DNA from: Welwitschia mirabilis
Taxonomy: Eukaryota > Gnetophyta > Gnetopsida > Welwitschiales
Reading direction: 5' to 3'
DNA: 64,000 nt
Assembly (NCBI GenBank): GCA_051453625.1
Contig: JBOZIK010000001.1
Span: 167,000,864-167,064,863 of the forward strand
Made by a program: the position numbers and the translations under genes. The notes under the pieces were generated by a model. The model was not told the DNA's origin. It saw nothing but the letters and a program-made list of their open reading frames with translations, and did not search any database. Shown here one piece after another: positions 1 through 12,429 of the stretch. Within the stretch, counting starts at the first letter, position 1; each line of letters begins with the position of its first letter.

Positions 1-3000
1 AAAAGTATGATTTCCATGGCCTTAAGCATAATTAATGCATAAAACCATCATGATGATTAATTAAACATGCTAATAAGGCCTTAATTCATTAATATAAACG
101 TTAATTCTCATATGTTATCATGATGATGCAATGCTTTACCTAATTAATTCTAGTGCCTTCCTTTTATAAAAGGCATAAGTTTTGGTATTAACACTTGTTA
201 AAGAAATCACAAGGTATAACCTTGTATCACTACCATTTAGTAGGTATAGTAATGATCTATCTAGAAGTACACTTATTTTGAGCATACATTCATAATGAAA
301 CATTAATCATATCTTCTTTGTCATGAATGAATTGGTACATTGATGTGTTCCATTTACTATGATCAAACTTTCTTCTTACATACTTCTTCTATTTCATTTA
401 TCTTTATCATTCATTCCAATCCTTTTTCCATTTCTATATTTTTACAAAAATTGCCAAAGACTTAGTGGGGGATGATGGTGAAGAGTGAGTCTACGTTGTG
501 GACTTTTACATTCTTTTTAGTTCTTAGCATAATAAATAATGATTATAGCCATTTCTTGTTGCTCTAGTTAAAAACCTTAAAATGGTTTTATTCATCTTAG
601 TATTGCATTTGATTTAGCCTATCTTTAATACATGCTTATTTGGAGGTATATTTTACATGTTATTGACCTGTCATTCCAATGATAGCTTAACAATGAAGGA
701 TTTTCATATCCCCTTCTATATTACTGCATTAGCATGCCACATTAGCCTAACATTTTACTTATTCCACACCAGTATGTCATGTTATCATTCTAATAATTAT
801 CCTATGTGATGTACATCCAAAACTAATAGATATCATCCTCTTCTNNNNNNNNNNNNNNNNNNNNNNNNNNNNNNNNNNNNNNNNNNNNNNNNNNNNNNNN
901 NNNNNNNNNNNNNNNNNNNNNNNNNNNNNNNNNNNNNNNNNNNNNNNNNNNNNNNNNNNNNNNNNNNNNNNNNNNNNNNNNNNNNNNNNNNNNNNNNNNN
1001 NNNNNNNNNNNNNNNNNNNNNNNNNNNNNNTTATCAACTTCAACTATTCGTACCCTTTAATGTAGACATTTGATATATTTTTTACTATATTATATTTTCT
1101 ATTACATATGAAAATCTATTATTCATGAAAGTATTCATAATAGAAGGATTGTCTTCTTTGGTGTTTTTCACATTGGGATTTCCCCTTGCTATATATGAAT
1201 TAGTGCTAGATATGTTGTTATTTTTCTTTTATAAAAATATGTCTCACACTTATAATACAATTACTTCTCTCATTTATATTTATTATGTATTATTGAATGC
1301 ATTATTACATTGCTGATTTTCCATTCTTGATAGTACATGATGAAAGTTCTTATGATAAAATCCTTTTTGCTCTTTTTTTAATTGGATTGTAGACTTAGCA
1401 TGCATTGTAAAATCATATGCATAATTGAGGTTTGTTCATTACATTTCCAAGGTTATGAAATTTGGATTGTTGAAGATGGTATTTCATTAATCAATACATA
1501 TCCTTCAACCATTAGATATTTTTATTAATAAATGGTTTGTTATAGATTTTCTTAAGTAATAGGACTATAATATGTAGTCTTTAATCTTTGTAAACTAGTT
1601 TATCACTAGACTATTTAATTAATCTGTCAATGCATAGTCCCTTTAGCTTTTTTTCTTCATAGAACTCACTTGGTCCTAAAACTATTAGTATTGATCCTTT
1701 TTACTTATTAAGATTCAATGAGGTTTGCATTGGATCTAAAAATGCATTATGCATGGAAGGCCCAATAACTAAAACAAATTCCCAGGGATCATGCAAGATC
1801 AGCATTCAAAGTAGTTCAATATTCACATAGAATAGATGGGTTTAAATACCCTCATCATATAAAAGAGTAGGAAAGGATGGGTAAATAGGAGCAAAATATA
1901 AGGATGGTTCTAGTAACCACTTGAAATGAAAAGGGTTGACTATTAAAAAAAGAAAATCCAACAAATCCCCTCTTAATGTTAAGTCTGTAAGACATTAAGG
2001 TCTTAGACATTACACAATTACTACAACATGCCTTTAGCATAGCATTAGAGTACTAAGTAAAAAAGCACCAAGCTTTAAACCAATAACGGAAGCACCAATC
2101 TACTGAATTGTGTAACTTTAAGGAAGATTTCCTTCAAGTGAACTTCCTAGATGAATCTACACCCTACATCCTATGAAACTTCAAAGAAGACATCCTCCAA
2201 GTGGTCTCCTCAATCAATCTTCGTACCTTACTTGAAACCATGGGATACACCTAATACTTTAAATGGGATACACCCAACAATGTGACTAACCCAAGCCATT
2301 TTTATATAAAACAATATTACAAGAAGTATCCCATACCACTTCTTATAGTATCATTTCATATAAAATTGCATATCACATAAATTGGCTAGGACAAGCCCTA
2401 AATCTAACTTTTACTTAATCAACCATATCTCATAAAATAATTTTTGAACCACTATTTTTAACAATCAAATGGCATGAAATTCTTGTACCATGATTCTAAA
2501 GATGATTGCATTGTAAAAAATGTTTTGTAGCAACTATATATTGCTTAAAAACTAGAGAAACATGTTGTGCATGTTGATCTTCTACATCAAAAAGATTATG
2601 CAAATTATACAAAATCCTAACTGAATGGCTATAATTCTAGCCATGAAAAATCCTCCATGAAAAATATTTTGAAATTCTTAGGGCTTTTGTCAAACTCTGC
2701 AAAACTGAAACCTGAGAAAACCATTGTTGCATGTACTACCATGGCAACTAAGAGACTGACATTATGCATACTTTCCTTGTCTAGTTGCTCTATGAAGAAA
2801 ACATGCTAAAGAGATGTGAAGGAATAAAACCCTACTTATTCCAATGGACCAACACTAATTTTTTTTTGAATACTAGACATGCCTTCATTTTTTCTCTACA
2901 GAGTGTTTTCCAAAATGTTGTTTACTAACTCCACTTTGAAGAATGGAGTTTAAAAATATCTAGTTTTGGTGCATTCAAATTTTTTTTAATATTTAAAAAT

Positions 3001-3438
3001 ATCACCATTTCATAGCCAAAAAATAAGAATCTGTGTTAATCTAACTATGTTTTATCTTTAACCTTAGAAAGATTTTGATTCAAGGATGTGCCTATGGCAT
3101 AAAATTTTAAGGATTTAGTATAATAAACTATCAGACCTTGTAAGAACAAAGGCAGGAAAGCTAATCTCAAATGCACAAGATTTGGAGAACGGCTAGTACT
3201 TGAAACGTGTGAAGAATGGCCATATAATAAGAGATAAAAATATGGAATAATAAAGAAAAGAAAGTACATATTATAAAGAATTTCTCCTAGTATGAGAATC
3301 TCTAGGATTTTTATGAGAAGGAATCCTTTGAATTTTATCAAATCTTCACATTACTTCTTGATAATTTCTCTTCATCCTTCTTTAAAGCTTCTAGATTCAA
3401 TTTTTTTGTTTATGATTAATAACCTCTATAACTTTGTA
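1..3438. other. Unassigned AT-rich intergenic sequence
   Basis: I see no recognisable protein motif, LTR pair or RNA gene here. Short open stretches exist (for example 63 codons at 1125-1316 plus and 98 codons at 3045-3341 minus), but they are low-complexity Phe/Leu/Ile-rich translations expected by chance in AT-rich DNA. An N run occupies 845-1030. The stretch may hold older repeat debris that I cannot classify by eye. Confidence 0.6.
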
Positions 3439-3777
3439 TTTTTTTAAGAAAAGGTCATTTTATATTAATAAATAAAAGCATATAATACAAACACTAGAAT
3501 AAAGACTAAAAATTAAAACCAAGAACTAAAGCAAGTGGAATAAACCTACTAGCTTTGAAATCTATAACAAAATCTCTCCATTTATAAGGAGCCAGCAAAC
3601 TGATATAGGATTATAAATAATAAAATTAAAAGGGAGTTGATACTACCTATGAAATGTAAGTAGTAAAAAAAAATGTAGATAATAAAAATTCAAGAACACT
3701 CATAACAATTTACCATGTATCTAAATCATCTTATGCTAGTGTGATAAGTGATAAAATGCATGAATTATTATGTAAGT

Positions 3778-4230
3778 TAGAATATCTTTAGCTTTATTTA
3801 ATTTTATGGTTTTCTCTAAAGATTCTGAAGCTTAGTTGTAGCTTTTGTTTGGATGCCATTTAATTATCTACTTACTATAAGCTTTGATAATCTTCTATTG
3901 AGTTGCTTCTTGCTTGAGTCAAAAAATACTATAATAATCTTTTCATTATCTAACTTGTTTAATTTTTTCATAACCTGGTTCCAAATCTAAATCTCTTAAT
4001 ACTACTTTTATCTCTATTTATTCCTTAGTATAACTTTCTAATAAGGGTTTTGAAGATTATAAGGCTCATGTAGCCTCTCTTTGAGAATGATTTCTATAAT
4101 CTTAGGATGTCTTAGTCCCTAGATGAAATATATACTCATTCTTTATGTTGAAGTCTAGTTCATTATCACTAATATCTATACTCTCTTAAGATGGATCATC
4201 TGCATTTTAGCTTTCTTGAATTATGTGCTC
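3778..4230 (-). pseudogene. J-domain (DnaJ-like) segment with acidic linker, in LINE-1
   Basis: One minus-strand frame runs from about 4,230 to 3,778 without a frameshift, broken only by in-frame stops. The upper part is an acidic linker (for example SIDISDNELDF) followed by LEPGYEKIKQV. The lower part reads as J-domain helix I (KDYYSIF, stop, LKQEATQ), helix II (IIKAYSK, stop, IIKWHPNK) and helix III (ASESLEKTIKLNKAKDIL). The His-Pro-Asn triplet is at 3,847-3,855. J domains recruit and stimulate Hsp70 through an HPD motif between helices II and III; here Asp is Asn. The segment lies between ORF2 and the LINE 3' end, about 400 bp from the tail. Placement inside the LINE, and the match in LINE-2 and LINE-3, argue against a separate host gene. 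It is not translatable as it stands. Confidence 0.72.
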
Positions 4231-5999
4231 TTTTCCAAAATAATCATGATTTATAGACTTCTAATCCACATCCTCCATCTTAAACTTCTGCTCTTCCACA
4301 TTGCTAGTAAGGATTCTCATATTAGACTCATTTCCATCATGAGGCATAGGATTTAGTTCAACCTTCTTTTGTTTGCATCATGAAACATTATCAAATGATG
4401 CATTTCTCTATGGACTCTTCATCCTTAATACTTTATTGAGAATTTGGACATTTGGAATCATTATTCTTTAACTTTGCACTCTTAAGAAATCATTAAGTTT
4501 TTTTATTAAGTCATAATGATACATACTTATCTACCCTTATAATTTTCTAGAGAAGAAATGTAAAGTATAGATTTCTTAATAAAATCTTGAGTAGTTCTTA
4601 GTGCCTTCTAGGCTTACATCATCATATCCACGAAACATCAAAAGAACTGACTCTTCTTTCTATTAGATTCCTAAGGCCTAAATTACTTAAAAGGTTACGA
4701 GGTGTCTCTATCATCTCATAGCTAGCTTTCCTTTTTTTTGTTTTAAAACTTACTTGTCATTAAACTTTAGATCACCTTTTAGCTCTAAAATGGGATTTTA
4801 ATGCACTACCATAATATAGTTCTAGAGATACACATTATCTTGCATAATGACTATATTCACTAGTTTATGTTGTGATGTTTATTCATATTTTTCAATGCTA
4901 TAATTCTTATGATATTTCTTTTAACACTTTAAAGAATGTACAGTGCACTGGTATAAGTAAGCTAGAGGAACCAAAACAGGTCCTTGCTGAAGTGGCTTAT
5001 CATATTACAAATATTGTGATAGTTTAAATCTGTATTAAAACCTTACCATACTTCTTATCCTAGGGGGCACTTTCGAAATAAATGTAACATTTTTTCACTC
5101 TATCCACCTGATTTACAATTAGCAGAGTACCTATAGCCTTTTTCCTTAAGGTTTTCTACTGAAGAAATCTTATTTCTTATGATCAACCATCTTAGAATAG
5201 TATATTTACCCATGATAAAACATTTCCAAGTATTTTAAAGTAATTTATTCATTTCATGTTTCTTAATAAGGGGGGACTTAATATTCTTTTTATTTCCATT
5301 TATAGTTCTATTATCACATTTCAAAGAGATATTTATATTTTCTTAGGATAAATCTTTTTGCAAGTGATCTATGGCCCTATCTATGGATTTAGTTCCTGAG
5401 CATGTTAGTTTTTCCCCTCTATAATAATATTTTAGCTTTAATCCCACTATATTTTTTAGCACTAGTCTTAATTACTTAAAATCATTTCTAGTTTTCCAAT
5501 TCAAAATTTTTGAGATCCAAAATGGAATATTTTCCTTTTGAATCTTCTAATTAGTCATCCTTTTTAGTTCTTTTCTTCCTTTACATAAGGCATACTAGAA
5601 GGAAAATCCCCTTACCTCAGCTTCCATTATTTATATTTTCTCTTTAAAATATTCACCCAAGGGTAAATTTCCCCTTATTTTATTTTGCTTATTAACTTCA
5701 TTTGCACTATGAAAATACTATATTTAATCTTTTAGATTTTCCACGTTTTAGATTCTACTAGTTTAAAGATTTCTTTCATGTAACTACATGAACTTTAGTT
5801 CCACATTTGCATCCTTTTGATATAAAATTACAAACCATTCTTTTTAAATATATTTGACTTTATTAGAAATAATTCCAATCAAAGCACTATATTTTGCTAT
5901 TATTGAAATAATAGTATCTATTAAAATGATTCTTTCTATGCTAGATAAGAAAATGACATTCTAGTTATGACATATTCTTATTACTCTCTAGATGAGTTT

Positions 6000-8300
6000 C
6001 TTCCATGAATTAACTCTATTTGAATTAAACATGAAAATACCCAAATAAAATTGTTTTTCATTGCCTCTCCTTATTTCTAGTATTCTTTTAAGTGCTTGTT
6101 AGATGCTAGTTTAAGAATTAACAAAATAGGCTTTATCTTTTTCACAACTAATAGTCAAATCCAAATCCTTAGTAAAAGCATTTAAACCATTCTTTATTGT
6201 AGCAATTTTTCATATATTTTATTCTTAAGAATCATCTTCTTATTTTGTGCATACTTATCCATTTACTGTCTTCTCTTGCTATGCAATCCTATAAGACAAC
6301 TAATACTATGATGAATAAATAATAAAAGATGGGGTTTCCCCATCTTAAACATTTACCTACACTAAAATGGTCATGAATCCTTTAATTTATCTATAATCTA
6401 ATTTTATTATTTACTACATTTGGATAATTAGGCTGATTTAATAAGGAGAAAATCCCTTATTTACTAGCACATAATCCAAAAAAGTAGAAGAAACATTGTT
6501 ATAATATTTTTTAATGTCGAGTTTTAAAACATAAACTTTCTTCTTATCTTTTAACTAAGTAAAATAATTCATTATTGAAGATTACCTAGCCTAGGATGTA
6601 TTTAATTTCCAAAAAAAAACTTTTTAATTAACTCTTACTACTTATTGAAGCAAAGGTTGAATTCTAGTTACAAGAACCCTATCATAATATCTATAGATAA
6701 CATTATAAATATCTATTGGCTTGAAATCTTATATTTCATAAGCCCTTTATTTCTTAAGAGTCATAATCACATAGATATTCTTCCAACTATGAGGTACTAA
6801 TCCTAATATCAATACCTTATTAAAAGCTATCTCTACTAGTTTTCCTATAATCTTTTAGTACTTTCTAGAAATTTTATCATCTAGCAATCTACCCTTAGGC
6901 TATGGTTTAACTTTTTTAGATATTTCCAAACTTCATTTCATTCTAGTTTTTGAAGGGAATTTTGCTCCACTAAAAATTAGAATAAAAACTTAGTAGTTAC
7001 TTATCTATTTCTTTTTCCCATAAATCTTGTAGATTTTTAATGAAGGTTTCTTGAACCTAACTATTCTCATAAATCTACTCCTTCTATAAAATCTTATCAA
7101 TAAATTTTTTTTCACTTACTATTATTTACTAATTTTAAATAAAACTTCCATTGCCTATCATCATCATTCAAATAATCAATATCTGATCTTCACTTTTAGT
7201 TACACTCTTCTTGTTTTGTAATCTAGTAGGGCTTATAGAAACATTACAATTTCCCATCATATAACTCCTCTCTTTATGCTTAATTACAATGAATCTCTTT
7301 AAGGTATTGATTTAAGGTCTCTTTCCTATTAAATCATAGCCCCCATTGCTTTCTTCACTCTTCTAGCCATCATTTAAGGTTTTAAAAAATTTTCTTATAA
7401 ATAATTAATTAGGTTTATGTTGTCATATTTCTTTTTTCTTAAGTGAAAGATATAATCTTTTATTTTTTAACCAAACATTTTCAAAAGAAAAATGAGATTT
7501 CTTCTTTTGAATTTCATGTAGAATGATAAAGATGATCTATAACTAAAACACCACATTGACTCTCCTTTCAATATCCAATCATGATCTTTTAAGAATTCTA
7601 GGGAAATTAGAGCTCTCTAGATCCTCAAAAAAATTATTTCATATTCTATTCTTCTCTTTTACTAAGTAAACTATATTTTTTAATTCAAAGATTAATAAGC
7701 TTTAATGTCAAAATCATCTATTCTATTTTAGAGATTCTAAATCTATTCTAGTAATCTCCTTTAAGATTCTTATCTGATTGGATTATTTGATTGAAATACT
7801 CTATTAGGATATAGTTTCTCTTTTGTAGTTTATCACTTTAAGAATTCCATATTTTTTCTCCACCAAATAGAGTTTATGAATCATGTATGTTAATAAGTCA
7901 CCAATTCTAAATAGAAATAATTTAAAACCATTTACTCATTTTAATTATAGAGTACTTAATGCTCTCTCTAATTAGTATTACTAAATCTCTTACTTTCTTA
8001 TAGCTGGGAACCCATTCCACTTATCAATGTCTCCTACGACTTAATAAAATCTCTCTTATTTTAATCTTAGTTTTTGGAAGAAAAACTATCCTTACATTCT
8101 TACTATAAATAATCTCCACTAATGTCTTAAGTTTTGAGGCCATTTTCATGCCTAACATACTCCAACTTAAAATATTCATTTATTAATTTTTCATTTTGAT
8201 TGCTTACCCAATAGCTCTAGAAGAGTATTCTATAATCTCTTTGAAATATTTTTAGTAGCCTCCTTCTTAGCCTTTTCTCTTATAGATGGTCTTCCTAATT
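6000..8300 (-). pseudogene. LINE-1 ORF2 remnant (endonuclease and reverse transcriptase)
   Basis: On the minus strand, GDIDKWNGFP at about 8,034-8,005 corresponds to the GDFN box and following Arg/Pro segment of the AP-type endonuclease. DWILKGESMWCF near 7,590-7,540 matches the conserved 'W..G..NT.FFH' linker. The reverse transcriptase is visible as HSWKNIYVIMTLKK followed by DFKPIDIYNVIYR (about 6,810-6,680; known family form 'DFRPISL.NV.YK') and RWGNPIFYYLFIIVL (6,347-6,305; family form 'RQGDP.SPYLF'). A clear YADD box was not found where expected near 6,150-6,250, so the catalytic core is lost or unrecognisable. In-frame stops are frequent. The family would nick target DNA and copy its own RNA; this copy cannot. 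Confidence 0.75.
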
Positions 8301-8539
8301 ATTTTTCATCAAATACTTCCTTTTTGATCATATAATCTAAATCTATATATGAGTCACAAGAGTCACTACTAGTTAAAGTAAAAAAATCTATTAGAATTGT
8401 TGTTTTGCTTTTAGAAATCTTTTATTTAGATGGAGGAATATCCTCCTACTCTTTTCCATTTGGTTATTTTTAATTATTCTTCCCTTTTCCTATCATTGAA
8501 TGAACTATGATGCTTATGTTTTTTCTTCTTTTAATCATC

Positions 8540-9060
8540 TAAAGTTCATCCTAATGTTTGGCATTAAGCTACTAAGTACTTTGATATATCATGCCTTTTT
8601 CTCTTGTATCTTTCATAGTGGATCTCTTTTATTTTAGGGTAGACCTTATCTAAATTTCTAAAGGCTTTATAATGTGAACAAGGATTCAACATGTTATTAT
8701 ATTATATTTCAATTTTATCTACTCTGAAACAATGCATTAGCTCAAAATTTCTTAAGGTTTTAATAAGCTTAACATCCATGTAGGTATAAAATCTGATAAG
8801 AATTATCTTTGTACCACTACATGTGACTGAGTATGCATTGATTATTTCTTCAAATTACCTTATAAGATCTTTGAAAAATTCCTAGTTCCATAAATCTAAG
8901 ATTATACCTATAATTTTATCTCATATTAGGAGTTTCTAGAATATTCTATTAAAGTCTTTACCTAGTTTTCATAGGATTAGGGTAAGACTTTTGATCTCAA
9001 AGAACCATGGTATCCTTATCATAACACTATTTAAGTTCTTCTTTAATTTAAAATTTAAAT
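8540..9060 (-). pseudogene. LINE-1 ORF1 remnant (DUF4283-like, CCHC knuckle)
   Basis: The minus strand reads IPWFFEIKSLTLI around 9,015-8,970, matching the 'PW.F....L.L..W' core of the DUF4283 domain of plant LINE ORF1 proteins. Downstream, near 8,615-8,560, YKRKRHDISKY followed by CQTLG matches a CCHC zinc knuckle in which two Cys have become Tyr and the Gly has become Arg. ORF1 proteins of this type bind the element's RNA. Stops interrupt the frame, so this is a pseudogene. The gap to the endonuclease is short (about 500 bp), so some ORF1 or endonuclease sequence may be deleted. Confidence 0.65.
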
Positions 9061-9200
9061 GATATTAAGCCATCTACAAATGCTATAATTTAAACAAATC
9101 TAGCCTCTGTTCCCTTCAATACCACCCATTTCTTTTTACTGTATCCATGTCTAGTCTTGGAGTAGCAAAAATAAAATACCCTATAAGACTAGATATAAAC

Positions 9201-9849
9201 CTTTATTTTGCATTTGCATAATATTATCATGCTAATTTAAGCTTAAAAAATCCATTTTCTTGAAAAAAATTCATAATAGAGGGGGTCCATGTATATTCCT
9301 AATTAAAACCCCACCTAGGGATTCTTTCTTCTCCTCTGATCAATGAAAAGAATGAAGAAACTTCTCTTCTATGAATCAAATATTTTCCAAAGGAGATGTC
9401 TCCTCTACTTCCTCTTATTACTGTTTTGCCTAATGTTCTCCACATTGATTGATTACAAAATGCTAAGAACCCTAGATATAATAATAGTCTTTGTATATCT
9501 TTATAAATTCTCTTTTATCTTGGGAGGTAGTATGACTTAGTATTATTACTTTTTATTAAGATGACTATGATGGTGATCTTTCCTCTTTTTCTTCTTCTTG
9601 GTCTCTGGAGCTTTTTACTTATGGTTATAATATCTAATCTAGTTTATCTTGTCTTCTTACTTTAGTAATCTATCTATTAGATATGTAATCTATAGTTCTA
9701 TCATTTTACCACTCAACATGGAAAGGCTCAATATTATTTACAAATTATAATAGATCACTTATAATAGTAGAAAATGAAATATTTTTAGTGTTTTCTTACC
9801 TTCTTAAAAACATAAAATATAAATTTACACATATTAAATCTTCTTTTAT
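9201..9849. other. Unassigned sequence between LINE-1 and gypsy remnant
   Basis: No motif was recognised. A 65-codon open stretch at 9343-9540 (plus) is Leu/Phe-rich with no similarity I can name and is probably fortuitous. The 5' end of LINE-1 probably lies somewhere in 9,060-9,340. Confidence 0.5.
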
Positions 9850-11335
9850 TTTAACTGATTAACATGAGAGCTAAGGAATAGGAGTAGGCATTAGAAATAT
9901 AAAATGAGAAATAGACATATCTAATGATAAATTTAAATAAGGCCAAATTATTTTCTAAATACTTATTTACATGGGATAGTTACTTCCTTTTTTTAGTATA
10001 TTAAATAATAAGTTGTAAACATAATAATGCCAAATATTTTTCTAATAGAAATTCTCGATTGAGAAGATCTAAGGCTCTAAAAATCAAACTAGATGTGATA
10101 AAAATATTAACATCTCTAGAGGGTTTCTAGTAATATTTATCTCTTTTGAACTTTATTCCTTTTTATCTACATGCAATAAAACAAATTGTCATAAAATTCC
10201 TTTACTTAGTAATTATGTCTTCCTAAATTATTAAATCAAGTATTCTTAAACTTTTTTATTCATCTTCTTCATGAATATGGTAGCATCCTAATTGAGGAAC
10301 TATTATCTTTTACAATCAATTCTTTAATCCTACCTAATATATTTCTTCAATCTAAGAGGACAATAAGAAAATGAAATAATGACATTGATATAAATTTAAC
10401 AAACATTAGTACTATAAGTGTAAATATGTTCAAGCTCATAAGTACTTAGATCTAGAAAAAGTAATATTACCAAATAGTAAAAGAAAACATTATTACTAAT
10501 GGAAGTGATAGTGATGCTAGTTAAAGTATGTAGATGCAAGTTGATAAGAAAGAAACAAATAGAGGGTAGTGCAAGCATTAATCTCTAATAGGTAGCATCT
10601 ATTATAGGTGTGAAAAAAATGATGACATCAAATAAACTAATAGCAATTCTATTAAAGCTATGAATATGTACTATCACAACATTAGCGTAGACACAAGGTA
10701 TTGGAGTTTTAATAATCACCATAGTAGTAATGTAAAGTAGTAAGGATTTGGGATTAGTTTTCATGAAAGCAGAGCCTAATATAGATAATTGATTTAGTTA
10801 GAAAAATAAATAGTTGAAAGTTTAAAAAACATAATTAAGGATGAATTTTTAAATTATGTTTTCTAGTTTTTTTAAAATTATGAAACTTAACTTCGCATAA
10901 GCATTTGGATCTCAAAAATACAATTTTAAACTTGGGTAAATTGATGGAAAATGTGGTGAAATTTGATTTTGTGCATTTTTTAACCTAATTTCATCCAATA
11001 AATTTATTTACAATTAGGTATATAATTCAAAGATGGATCATAGTAATTAACGACAAGATCACACTTATATTTACAAATCTAATTTAATTCATTTAAATGT
11101 ATCACTTATGATGTTGTTAATTAATTAAGACTTTAAATTACATTTATTCCCTAAGTAAGAGGTTTTGTTTTACTAAAATATAAAATAAGAAAAATAAAAT
11201 GATGAGTTAGTTAAATAAATAAACTCAAAATAACTTTACATTCTGAAAATTTATTTTGACTAATACTTTAAACATTATTATAATAATATTTAATCTAGTT
11301 CTTGGTTATACATGCAATGTATTGTATTTCTATTA
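9850..11335 (+). repeat. Left ~1.5 kb direct repeat (probable 5' LTR)
   Basis: It matches 12,430-13,925 in the same order and orientation. Shared landmarks include 'gcatctattatagg' (10,595 and 13,225), 'gtgtaaatatgtt' (10,419 and 13,049) and 'atacatgcaatgtatt' near both right ends (about 11,310 and 13,905). The copies differ by many substitutions and small indels, so the insertion is old. Short open stretches inside (for example 10396-10578 minus) are not credible genes. Confidence 0.65.
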
Positions 11336-11339
11336 TGAG

Positions 11340-11830
11340 GTCACCTGATGTTTTATCAACTTATCATACCATGTGGAAAAACTCATTAAGCTTTATCTCT
11401 TCTGAGGTTATTTATGATAAGATTTATGTTCTTCCTATTAATGTCATATATTAATCATAAAAAACTACTCATTTTTTGAATTTAAAGATTAACCAATACA
11501 ACTTGGACAATAGGATTGTGCAACCACATTAGTTGAATGAAATGCATTAGAATGCTATTCATAAGAAATTTATTATAAAAGAGTATATGAAATATTATCA
11601 TGATAAGAAGTTATATACTAAATATTTTGAGCCTAATTAGTTAATGCTTCTTTATAATTTTTGCATTCATTTGATGCATAATAATAGTCTCTTGATGGCA
11701 TTTTTCTTATGTGTTAACACTCCTTATCCTAATGGATTTATCCTTATTAAAATTATGGATGGGGTTGAGAAATTTAAGGATATTGGAAGTGTCTAAAAAC
11801 TTATGTTTCCTCTGCTAATTTTCCCATTAC
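11340..11830 (+). pseudogene. Gypsy integrase C-terminal remnant
   Basis: The plus strand reads EVIYDKIYVLPINVIY, then LNEMH near 11,530, MKYYHDKKLYTK (about 11,585-11,625), LMLLYNFCIHLMHNN and NTPYPNGFILIKIMDGVEKF (about 11,717-11,785). In order, this matches the end of integrase in Athila/Tat-type gypsy polyproteins: the 'LVYGK...LP.E.E' segment, 'QLNEL', 'HDK..K...F..GD..LLY' and the final 'P.G...I...DG..FKV' segment. Two or more stops interrupt it. The catalytic core and everything upstream in pol are absent. Confidence 0.65.
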
Positions 11831-11939
11831 CACCCACATGGTACTAGAAATTACATTTTTGAATTCATTTTAACTAAAGGAAGATTTTATGCCTTATGTC
11901 TTTATTTAATTATCTATTACTTGCTCTAAAAGGATAGTT

Positions 11940-12090
11940 TCTATAATTATTAATACTTCTTAAAGCTCCTTTTCCTTCTCTTCTTTCATTTCTTTCTTCC
12001 TTTTTCCCTTTCTTTCTCAATTTGTTTTCTATATTTTTCCTTCTTTTCTCTTTCCTTTTCTCTTTTCTTCTACCTTTTCTTATCACCATC
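11940..12090 (+). other. Pyrimidine-rich tract
   Basis: About 150 bp of almost pure C/T with short TTTC, TTCC and CTTT repeats lies between the integrase remnant and the right terminal repeat. It may be a degenerate simple repeat in the 3' untranslated region of the gypsy remnant. A plus-strand polypurine tract is what a gypsy element needs before its 3' LTR, and this has the opposite strand composition, so I do not call it a polypurine tract. Confidence 0.5.
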
Positions 12091-12429
12091 TTATCATTAT
12101 TGATGATAGATCAATGATGATTTGTTGTTGAATATTCATCTCAATGTTCACTAAATGATCATTACAAGATGTACATCATCAGTCCATCATTGGAATGATA
12201 AGTCAACAACAACTTTAGTTATTTTAAATAACTAAACTTTCCTTCATTATTGGGTAGTTATTTTCAATAGAAAACTAATAATAACTTGTAAAAAATTTTT
12301 CAAACTTTTATTTCTATGCTTTGTGTCATTTATTTCTATCATTATTTTCACATTTGTTTCTCTCTTTCTTGTCTTCACTGATTCTTCATATTGCATTGCT
12401 ACCTTCTTCTACATTATAAATTTCTTTTC

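Larger units (their letters stand above)
3439..9200 (-). mobile_element. LINE-1: decayed L1-type non-LTR retrotransposon
   Basis: Reading on the minus strand from about 9,100 downward gives the standard plant L1 order: ORF1 with a DUF4283-like segment and a decayed CCHC knuckle (9,060-8,540), ORF2 endonuclease with a GDFN-like box (8,034-8,020), reverse transcriptase (about 7,000-6,100), a long C-terminal region, a J-domain-like segment (3,942-3,778), then a short 3' region ending in a T run on the plus strand (3,439-3,445), read as the remnant of the poly(A) tail. Every domain carries stops. The 5' boundary and target duplication were not found, so the upper limit is approximate. It resembles LINE-2 and LINE-3 in architecture but is clearly diverged from them. 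Confidence 0.75.

Noticed and set aside
1125-1316. Hydrophobic 63-codon frame resembling a small membrane protein.
   Set aside because: Phe/Leu/Ile/Tyr-rich translations are typical of random AT-rich DNA; no conserved motif or context.
3045-3341. 98-codon minus-strand frame.
   Set aside because: No recognisable motif, hydrophobic low-complexity N-terminus, no splice or neighbour support.
6421-6480. 'aatcccttatttact' near 6,450 as the RQGD block of LINE-1 reverse transcriptase.
   Set aside because: A better match with correct order and spacing (RWGNPIFYYLF) was found at 6,305-6,347.
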